Of a DNA stretch of 21,641 nucleotides, positions 1 through 6,537 are shown piece after piece (positions within the stretch are counted from its first letter, which is position 1; each line of letters begins with the position of its first letter). Below the pieces are notes generated by a model. The model saw only the letters and a program-made list of their open reading frames with translations, made no database searches and was not told the origin of the DNA. The translations under genes and the position numbers were made by a program. Source of the DNA: JAGLSB01 sp023135955 (GTDB lineage: Bacteria > Bacteroidota > Bacteroidia > Bacteroidales > GCA-2748055). The stretch lies in assembly GCA_030673645.1 (NCBI GenBank), contig DAOVIO010000054.1, forward strand, positions 1 to 21,641, written 5' to 3'.

Positions 1-142
1 ATAGCCTGATTTTCATAAGAAATTTGAAATATTTACATGCATAGAACTCTTGTTAATTTCCTTTCGAAGTTGTATTACATGGTAGTTAGATGGTGTTATC
101 CTTCAAATTTAGGCAATTATTCAAATATAATTGATAATTTAT

Positions 143-169
143 AGTACTAAAATATTAATGATTAGTACT
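143..169. promoter_or_regulatory. Inverted repeat upstream of the acyltransferase gene
   Basis: Eight-base arms AGTACTAA (143-150) and TTAGTACT (162-169) are separated by 11 bases, about 105 bases upstream of the first gene. The ten-base word GTACTAAAAT inside it (144-153) recurs at 2328-2337, just upstream of the AraC gene. It could be an operator, but the DNA is very AT-rich and chance is possible. Nothing else is evident in bases 1-275. Confidence 0.22.
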
Positions 170-275
170 TGTAATTAAAAATAGAACGATTTAGTTTTGA
201 TAATAAAATTCAAAACTTTTTATAATATCACTAAATATAAATTTAGCCCCAAAGCATTTTACTAAACAAAAAATA

Positions 276-1433
276 ATGACTGATATTGAGAAAATCATGG
301 ATAATAATCAAACAGGCTCAGAAAACAAGACAACATCACAGAAAAACAAATCCTCACGACTGGTTTCCCTTGATACTATGCGTGGTTTTACGATGTTATG
401 GATAACCGGAGGAGGCTATTTGATAAGTTCTCTACAATCATTAGGCGATTTTAAGCTTTTCAATTTTCTTGCTTACCAGATGGATCACTCATCATGGGAG
501 GGACTTCGCTTTTATGATTGCATCTGGCCTGGGTTCATGTTAATGGTTGGTGTTTCCATACCATTCGCCTATGCAAAACGGTCATTAACACAATCATATC
601 CTCTGATGCTTCGGCATGCTTTGATAAGATTCTTTATTCTTTTCCTGCTTGGTTCCCTAAGAGAATCAGTAAGCATGGGAGAAGTTCATTTATTTGAACT
701 TAGCAGTGCTCTTCAACCTATAGCCGTTGCATACCTGGTTTCATTTCTGTTAGTACGGAAAAGTTGGAAAATACAGGCAGGGGTTGGTTTGGCAATTCTA
801 CTTTTCTATGGTTTGGCACAGGCTCTTATTCCTGTTCCGGGAGTAGGTGCCGGATCATATGAACATAATGCCAATCTGGTTTGGTTCCTTGACGGTAAAC
901 TACTACCTAGTAGAATTGAAGATTCAGTATTCCTTGCAGGATGGGGAACCACCATTACAATGATTCCTCCAATTTCCACAACTATACTTGGTCTTTTGAT
1001 AGGTCGTTTGCTGCGAAGCGAGAAAGGGCATGAATATAAATTAAAAATTCTCGCAGCTATAAGCGCAGGTGTTTTGGCAAGTGGCTACCTTGTTTCATTC
1101 TTCGTGCCTGTTGTTATGAAGTTATGGACTGTATCTTATGGCTTACTTAGTGCTGGATGGGCAGCTTTTGAATTGCTGCTTCTATATTTAATAATCGATG
1201 TACTAGGATACCGTAAATGGTCCTTATTTTTCGTAGTTATTGGTATGAATGCACTTGCGATTTATCTATCCGGTACTGTGATGAAGCTTCACAAAATAGC
1301 TGATATATTTACACAAGGACCTGCTTCTTTAATGGGCTCATTTGGACCTGTATTTAGCGCTCTGGGATTTCTGGCTTTAGAATGGTCGATTCTTTACTGG
1401 ATGTATAAACGGAAAATCTTTTTAAATCCATAA
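276..1433 (+). CDS. Membrane acyltransferase, HGSNAT/NagX-like (COG4299 / DUF5009 type)
   Basis: A 385-residue polytopic membrane protein with roughly nine or ten hydrophobic segments by eye. After a polar N-terminus of about 27 residues comes RLVSLDTMRGFTMLWITGGG, the typical opening of the heparan-alpha-glucosaminide N-acetyltransferase-like family. Residues 71-81, HSSWEGLRFYD, match the HxxWxGLxxxD motif of human HGSNAT. From memory, that histidine is the acetyl-carrying active-site residue His269, so His71 is probably functional. The family transacetylates terminal glucosamine across a membrane. Bacterial NagX relatives sit in GlcNAc utilisation clusters, which fits the GH20, PIG-L and NagB-like genes downstream. 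The start has no clear ribosome binding site, and Met8 at 297 is an alternative. The gene converges on the AraC gene with only 13 bases between stops and no visible terminator. The precise substrate cannot be read from the sequence. Confidence 0.82.
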   Translation: MTDIEKIMDNNQTGSENKTTSQKNKSSRLVSLDTMRGFTMLWITGGGYLISSLQSLGDFKLFNFLAYQMDHSSWEGLRFYDCIWPGFMLMVGVSIPFAYAKRSLTQSYPLMLRHALIRFFILFLLGSLRESVSMGEVHLFELSSALQPIAVAYLVSFLLVRKSWKIQAGVGLAILLFYGLAQALIPVPGVGAGSYEHNANLVWFLDGKLLPSRIEDSVFLAGWGTTITMIPPISTTILGLLIGRLLRSEKGHEYKLKILAAISAGVLASGYLVSFFVPVVMKLWTVSYGLLSAGWAAFELLLLYLIIDVLGYRKWSLFFVVIGMNALAIYLSGTVMKLHKIADIFTQGPASLMGSFGPVFSALGFLALEWSILYWMYKRKIFLNP

Positions 1434-1446
1434 CTAACACGACAAA

Positions 1447-2313
1447 CTAACTAAATTGTTTTATTCTTCGCCGATACTCTGAAGGGGTCCCGCCTTTAAT
1501 TTTTTTAAATCGGCGGTTAAAGTTAGCAAGATTCTCAAATCCGGAGTCATATGCAATTTCTGCAATAGAAACCTTTTCTGCACACAATAATTTGCATGCA
1601 TAGCCAATTCTAATATTTAATAAATAATCAGTGAAATGCATACCGTATGTATTTTTGAAAGCTGGGTAGAATGCCGCATATGACATATTTGTAACATCAA
1701 GTAATTCATTTATTTGAATTTTCCTGTGAAAGTTTTGCAAAACAAATTGCAATGCAATATTCATTGGTTCATTTGTCTCTTTTGGTTTTGAATGAATCCA
1801 TGCAGGGCTTGCTAACGCTCGGTACTCTTTTGACGAACCAAACAATTGAAAAATTTGAAATAATGCATAAAGCCTGTCAGAATTATTCATGTCAATCATA
1901 TTTAACATAATAGATTTGATCCGGCTTTTTGTTTTGCCATGAAACTTATATCCCCTTTCAGACTTGATTAGAAACTCCTTTAAAGGTAAATGTTCAGGTA
2001 TTTCAAAAAAGTTTTCACCCAAAAAATCATAACTAAATTGGATTACAAATGCCTGACCATCAATTTCATCAATATTATCATTTATTTCATCATCTAAACT
2101 CCATTGATGCGGCAGGTATGGTCCAACAAATATAAGGTCGCTATCGTTGAACCATTCAACATTGTCACCCACCATTCTTCTGCCATTTCCTTTTAATATT
2201 GAAACAAGCTCATATTCTGGATGATGATGCCAGGGTGCAAATGGAGCCTTCTCATCATGGACGATAAATGATTTGTCTGGCTCTTTAAGTAATCTTAGTT
2301 CAGCAACTTCCAT
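1447..2313 (-). CDS. AraC-family transcriptional regulator
   Basis: A 288-residue regulator with two domains. The N-terminal part is a cupin-like sensor with the histidine-rich stretch APWHHHPEYELVSILKG (about residues 26-42) and GPYLPHQW near residue 65. The C-terminal hundred residues form a double helix-turn-helix: one around IQINELLDVTNMSYAAF and a second around VSIAEIAYDSGFENLANFNR, followed by the family's GGTPSEYRRR ending. The cupin probably binds a sugar or sugar derivative. The gene lies back to back with the aminotransferase gene (185 bases between starts) and convergent with the membrane acyltransferase gene, so it is the obvious candidate local regulator of both. The inducer is unknown. 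Confidence 0.92.
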   Translation of the reverse strand: MEVAELRLLKEPDKSFIVHDEKAPFAPWHHHPEYELVSILKGNGRRMVGDNVEWFNDSDLIFVGPYLPHQWSLDDEINDNIDEIDGQAFVIQFSYDFLGENFFEIPEHLPLKEFLIKSERGYKFHGKTKSRIKSIMLNMIDMNNSDRLYALFQIFQLFGSSKEYRALASPAWIHSKPKETNEPMNIALQFVLQNFHRKIQINELLDVTNMSYAAFYPAFKNTYGMHFTDYLLNIRIGYACKLLCAEKVSIAEIAYDSGFENLANFNRRFKKIKGGTPSEYRRRIKQFS

Positions 2314-2498
2314 AATTTATAATTATGGTACTAAAATCCGAATTTTATTTGAATTTTTATACAATAATAGAGTAAAAGTATAATATTAATATTACAATTA
2401 AATTGTAAAGTATTATTTAACTACTTTTTAATGGCTTATTTTTAATCCTTAAATAGAGAAATTTTGAGTGGATTATTTATATAAAAAATTGAAAAAAA
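2314..2498. promoter_or_regulatory. Divergent intergenic region with AT-rich palindromes
   Basis: This 185-base gap separates the AraC gene from the divergent aminotransferase gene and must hold at least one promoter for each. It contains a 14-base palindrome TAATATTAATATTA (2381-2394) and, overlapping its end, TTACAATT-A-AATTGTAA (2392-2408), a perfect inverted repeat with eight-base arms. Either could be a regulator site. The copy of GTACTAAAAT at 2328-2337 is shared with the region upstream of the first gene. I could not place a convincing Bacteroidota -33/-7 promoter. Confidence 0.35.
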
Positions 2499-3800
2499 AT
2501 GAAAAAGAAATTAGAGTTTACTGGTTCAGATACCGAAGGTGGAATAACCTCTGGTTATCAGATGAATGATGGTATTAAACTTAAAGTACCTTATTCCTTC
2601 TTTGGTTCCATTTATGATGAGCAAGAAGAAGAGGCCTTAAAGGCTGTTTTAAAACAAGAAGCTCAGACAATGGGTCCACAGGTTGCAATGTTCCAAACTG
2701 AATTTGCTGAAATGTTTGAGGTTAAAAATGCATTTGCCACAACCAGTTGTACAACTGCAATGCATGTTGCAACCCAGGTTTTCGGCATTAAAGAAGGCGA
2801 TGAAGTAATTGTTACACCTAACACATTTATTGCAACATCTCTGGTTATTCTTAAGGAGGGAGCAAAACCAGTTTATGCAGATATTGATCCAAGGACTTTC
2901 AATATCGACCCTAACAAAATTGAAGATAAAATTACCAGCAAGACCAAAGCAATATATGTAGTTCATTACGCGGGTCAGATGTGTGATATGGATCCGATAA
3001 TGGCAATTGCTAAAAAGCACAATCTATATGTAATGGAAGATTGTGCTCATGCTCACGGCGCTAAGTATAAAGGCAGACCAGCCGGTAGTATTGGAGATAT
3101 TGGATGTTTTAGTTTTCATTCTTTGAAGAATATGACAACCTTAGGAGAAGGTGGGATGATAACCACAAATAATGATAAGTTCTCCGATATGATTAACCGG
3201 ATGAGGGTGATGAGTATTACTCACTGGGCACCAGAAGATACCAAATTTGAATTTGGTGGCATTAAAATGGAAAAGAAAGAACTGGACTATTGGATACCTT
3301 CTCATTTCAATGTTATTGAAGACAGCGGTAAATGGGGAAATAATTATCGAATGAATGAAGCTCAGGCTGTAGTTGGAAGAACACAATTAAGGAAGTTGGA
3401 CATGATGATTGATAAAAGAAGGGAAAATAGCCACTACATCAATGATGGAATTAAAGGAATTAAAGGAATAACACCTGTGTATGAAGACCCTAATTGCTAT
3501 GTTTCTTTTCATCTATATACTCTTTGTATTGAGGAAGAAGAACTTGGAGCCTCCAGAGATGAATTTTTGAGAGTGTTATATCAAGAAGAAGGTATTCAGG
3601 GTATTCAGCACTATCAGCCTACATATCATCTCACTGGTGTAAAAGAAAAATATGACTACCCGGATAAATTGTGTCCTAATGCTGAGAAATTCTTTTATGC
3701 CCGAGAGACAAATCTCCCGATGAATCCACAATTAACAAGAGAAAATCTTGATGATATAATTGCAGGAATAAAAAACGCAGCAGAAAAGGTAAGAAAATAA
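2499..3800 (+). CDS. DegT/DnrJ/EryC1/StrS-family PLP-dependent sugar aminotransferase
   Basis: A 433-residue cytoplasmic fold-type I aminotransferase. The phosphate-loop region is TTSCTTAMHVA (about residues 81-91). Asp181 in MEDCAHAHGAKYKG should contact the pyridine nitrogen. Lys210 in FSFHSLKNMTTLGEGGM is the expected Schiff-base lysine. Length and spacing of these motifs are normal for the family, so the enzyme should be active. Relatives transfer an amino group between glutamate and a keto sugar or keto-cyclitol, usually in biosynthesis. Here it heads a series that looks catabolic, so it could run in the deaminating direction or make an amino sugar with the downstream Gfo/Idh/MocA enzyme. 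The start follows an A-rich stretch with no clear Shine-Dalgarno sequence. It is divergent from the AraC gene. The exact substrate is not determinable here. Confidence 0.88.
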   Translation: MKKKLEFTGSDTEGGITSGYQMNDGIKLKVPYSFFGSIYDEQEEEALKAVLKQEAQTMGPQVAMFQTEFAEMFEVKNAFATTSCTTAMHVATQVFGIKEGDEVIVTPNTFIATSLVILKEGAKPVYADIDPRTFNIDPNKIEDKITSKTKAIYVVHYAGQMCDMDPIMAIAKKHNLYVMEDCAHAHGAKYKGRPAGSIGDIGCFSFHSLKNMTTLGEGGMITTNNDKFSDMINRMRVMSITHWAPEDTKFEFGGIKMEKKELDYWIPSHFNVIEDSGKWGNNYRMNEAQAVVGRTQLRKLDMMIDKRRENSHYINDGIKGIKGITPVYEDPNCYVSFHLYTLCIEEEELGASRDEFLRVLYQEEGIQGIQHYQPTYHLTGVKEKYDYPDKLCPNAEKFFYARETNLPMNPQLTRENLDDIIAGIKNAAEKVRK

Positions 3801-3858
3801 TTTGTAGGTTGTTAGGTTGTTTTTCTGATTAGTTAGTCAGATAATAGTTGTTTTTAAC

Positions 3859-3878
3859 GTCCCGATGTACATCGGGAC
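3859..3878. repeat. Perfect 20-base palindrome
   Basis: GTCCCGATGTACATCGGGAC is its own reverse complement. Its core recurs at 15668-15683 and, with one change, at 15946-15961. It lies between the aminotransferase and the first GH20-like gene and starts a modular element that continues to 3935. Confidence 0.85.
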
Positions 3879-3888
3879 AGATTAATAT

Positions 3889-3935
3889 AGCCCAAGGCGT
3901 TGCCTGGGGCTAAATTTATTTGGGCTTTCAGCCCG
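3889..3935. repeat. Composite two-hairpin repeat, copy A
   Basis: The first hairpin is AGCCCAAGGC (3889-3898), loop GTT, GCCTGGGGCT (3902-3911), with one mismatch. The second is GGGCT-TTC-AGCCC (3922-3934), joined to the first by an AT-rich linker. Bases 3891-3935 match 18755-18799 at 42 of 45 positions with identical spacing, so this is a dispersed repeat unit and not a one-off terminator. It may still affect transcript ends between the flanking genes. Confidence 0.8.
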
Positions 3936-4055
3936 GGTTTATTGTTTTTCGCAGTTTTGAGTTTAATCTTTTATAGAAGTTTTTGAATTCATTGGCATCA
4001 AAAAATTGGAATTAATTATCTTTATAAAAAGTAGAATAAATATATAATCCACCCC

Positions 4056-6437
4056 ATGAAAAAATTAATATCAAGTAAGCTTTGGTCGATCATTAGATCG
4101 GCTATTATGTATGTAGTTCTAATCATTTTGTCAACAAATGCAAATGCAGTCGAAAAACCTTTGATATTTCCAATCCCTCAACAGCTTGAAGTTACAAGCG
4201 AGATATTTGAATTGGATGAAACGGTATCTATTATCGTTCCTGAAAACTATAGTGAGGAGGATATTTTTCTTGCACGTTTTCTGGTGAGGGAATTAAGTGA
4301 TAAATATGGTATAGCTGTTAAGATTGAATCAAGTGCAATCATCCCTGAAGGCCGGAAAGTAGTGGTTATGGGATCTGTTGACAATCCGTTGATTAAGCAG
4401 TACATTAAAGATAACAAATTGAAAATGAGTACTGATTACTCAGGTTCGGAAGGTTATTTTCTGAATGTAAGTAACAATAAGATTGTTATTTCAGGCCTGG
4501 ACGATTCAGGCGCATTTTTCGGACTACAATCATTGCGTCAATTAATCGATGCTGAAAACGGAACGAAAGTACAAGGAGTAAAAGTACAGGACTGGCCAAA
4601 TCTTCCTTTCAGGGCTATACGCTTGTATGTTCCAGGTCCGGAAAACATTGCTTTCTTTAAAAGATTCCTTAGGGATTTTATGGCACTTTACAAGTATAAT
4701 AAGGTTATTATTGAAGTAAACTGTATGCGTCTGGACAATCATCCTGAAGTCAATGCCGGCTGGATTGAGTTTGCGAAGGATTTACAGTATTCACGTTCGA
4801 ACAGGCCAGTAGGAATTCGGGGAGAGGGAAAAACTTCAAGTCATTATGATGCTGGCGATGGATTAATTATTGAAAAGGATGATATTAGGGATATTGTTGA
4901 GTTGGCTAATCAAAATTTCATTGAGGTGATACCGGAAATACCTTCACTCACCCATGCCTATTATCTTTTAACAAGACATCCTGAGCTGTCAGAATATCCT
5001 GGCGATAACTGGCCAGATACCTACTGTCCATCAAATCCTGCTTCTTATGAACTTATGTTTGATGTATATGATGAGTATATTGAAGTGATGCAGCCAAAAA
5101 TGATCCATATTGGACATGATGAGTGGAGGATGCCACTGGATGTTTGTCCACTCTGCAAAGAGAAGACATATTCTGAGTTATATGTACAGGATGTCAACAA
5201 TATATACAATTATATGTCAGAGAAGGGAATCAAAATTGCAATGTGGGGAGATCATTTACTGGAAAGTGTTCGCAATGCCGGACCCAGAGATGCCGTTTCC
5301 TCAACCGGATTTGAATATCAAAAACCCGGAGCGGTACCGCCATCATTAGTAAAGAGTTCCATTCCTAAAGACATACTGATATTTAACTGGTTTTGGGTTA
5401 ACGAGGAAAGGGATATGGAATTACAAGACTTGGGGTTCAAACAGTTATATGGAAATTTCAAGCCAAACATAAGTAATTGGGACGAAAGAATTAAAAAAAT
5501 CGATGTAGTTGGAGGGGCTCCTTCTTCCTGGGCAGCTACAAATGAGTTTAATTTTGGAAAAGATTTATTAGTAGATTTTCTTGGCTCTGCTAATTTGTTA
5601 TGGTCAACTCATACCGTTGATCAAACAGATGTAGCTGCAATTGCAAGGGGATTAATGCCATCTATCCGAACTAACTTAGGGCTTGCCTGGGTTCCAAGTG
5701 AAGATGAAAATAGTGTTGAACCAATTGATATCACTTCGAATTTTAACTTTCCTGCAAATTCAGAAGTTTTCAATGTCAATTTAAGTACATTAAAATATGG
5801 ATCAGTAAATAACCGGGCTAAAGTCTTCAATTTATCCGGAGCTTCAACACCAACTTCAAACTGTGCAATCGCAGTTGGATCAATTGGAGTTGGTGAAAAC
5901 CCACTGCCAAATGAGGTTAAAGGAATAAGTATTGAAGAAGATGTGAGCAGTCTGATATTTTTACATGCAGCTGCCCTTCCTGCAGGAAATCAAAAAGCTT
6001 ACTATAATATTCCTAACTTTTTTGACACGCCGGATCTCTTAGGTTTTTATGAAATTTTGTATGAAGATGGTTTCAGGATAAGCGTACCTATCCAATACGG
6101 GGTAAATATTTTGGAATGGAACCCGGGAGGAGAAAACAGCCTCGATAGAAGAGAAGGCAGGACCGGATCTCCACAGAATGCCTATTGCTATAAGGCCGAT
6201 CCAATTTCTTGCTCCTCAAATGAGGAAGCCAATCCGATCACATTTTATGCTTATGAATGGGTCAATCCAAGATATGGCAAAATCATTAAAGAGGTGAGCC
6301 TATTTGGAACTGTTGATTATCAAGCTACTCAGCCAGCAGGTAATCCAGAATTCAGACCTATGAAAAGTAATGCAATATTACTGACCGGCATAAGCAAGGT
6401 TAAAAAAAGAATCCCGTATAGAGCTACTAAAGAATAA
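4056..6437 (+). CDS. Secreted GH20-like hexosaminidase, paralog 1
   Basis: A 793-residue exported protein with a Sec signal peptide ending near NANA (about residue 31). Residues about 35-180 resemble the alpha/beta domain preceding GH20 catalytic domains (GLDDSGAFFGLQSLRQLID is typical). The barrel follows: VIPEIPSLTH with His300, then TYCPSNPASYE, then HIGHDEW with Asp355 and Glu356. In GH20 these last two are the acetamido-orienting Asp and the acid/base Glu. The usual second Gly of GGDE is His here, and a CPLC pair (Cys364, Cys367) follows. After about residue 560 there is a beta-rich C-terminal part, including FLHAAALPAG and YEILYEDG, that I do not recognise. It probably removes N-acetylhexosamine from a glycan outside the cytoplasm. 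It is followed 100 bases later by a close paralog. Specificity is unproven. Confidence 0.78.
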   Translation: MKKLISSKLWSIIRSAIMYVVLIILSTNANAVEKPLIFPIPQQLEVTSEIFELDETVSIIVPENYSEEDIFLARFLVRELSDKYGIAVKIESSAIIPEGRKVVVMGSVDNPLIKQYIKDNKLKMSTDYSGSEGYFLNVSNNKIVISGLDDSGAFFGLQSLRQLIDAENGTKVQGVKVQDWPNLPFRAIRLYVPGPENIAFFKRFLRDFMALYKYNKVIIEVNCMRLDNHPEVNAGWIEFAKDLQYSRSNRPVGIRGEGKTSSHYDAGDGLIIEKDDIRDIVELANQNFIEVIPEIPSLTHAYYLLTRHPELSEYPGDNWPDTYCPSNPASYELMFDVYDEYIEVMQPKMIHIGHDEWRMPLDVCPLCKEKTYSELYVQDVNNIYNYMSEKGIKIAMWGDHLLESVRNAGPRDAVSSTGFEYQKPGAVPPSLVKSSIPKDILIFNWFWVNEERDMELQDLGFKQLYGNFKPNISNWDERIKKIDVVGGAPSSWAATNEFNFGKDLLVDFLGSANLLWSTHTVDQTDVAAIARGLMPSIRTNLGLAWVPSEDENSVEPIDITSNFNFPANSEVFNVNLSTLKYGSVNNRAKVFNLSGASTPTSNCAIAVGSIGVGENPLPNEVKGISIEEDVSSLIFLHAAALPAGNQKAYYNIPNFFDTPDLLGFYEILYEDGFRISVPIQYGVNILEWNPGGENSLDRREGRTGSPQNAYCYKADPISCSSNEEANPITFYAYEWVNPRYGKIIKEVSLFGTVDYQATQPAGNPEFRPMKSNAILLTGISKVKKRIPYRATKE

Positions 6438-6537
6438 ATGTGAAGGCTGTAGAATAGATAAAACAGCCGAATTACATGAAGATTACTTTTTTGATAGCTT
6501 AAGGTTTTTATAATGATAACCATGAAAAAATAAACTC

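Noticed and set aside
3889..3935. Simple intrinsic terminator for the aminotransferase gene
   Set aside because: No T-tract follows the stems, and the same unit recurs at 18755-18799, so a dispersed repeat is the better description, though an effect on transcript ends is possible.
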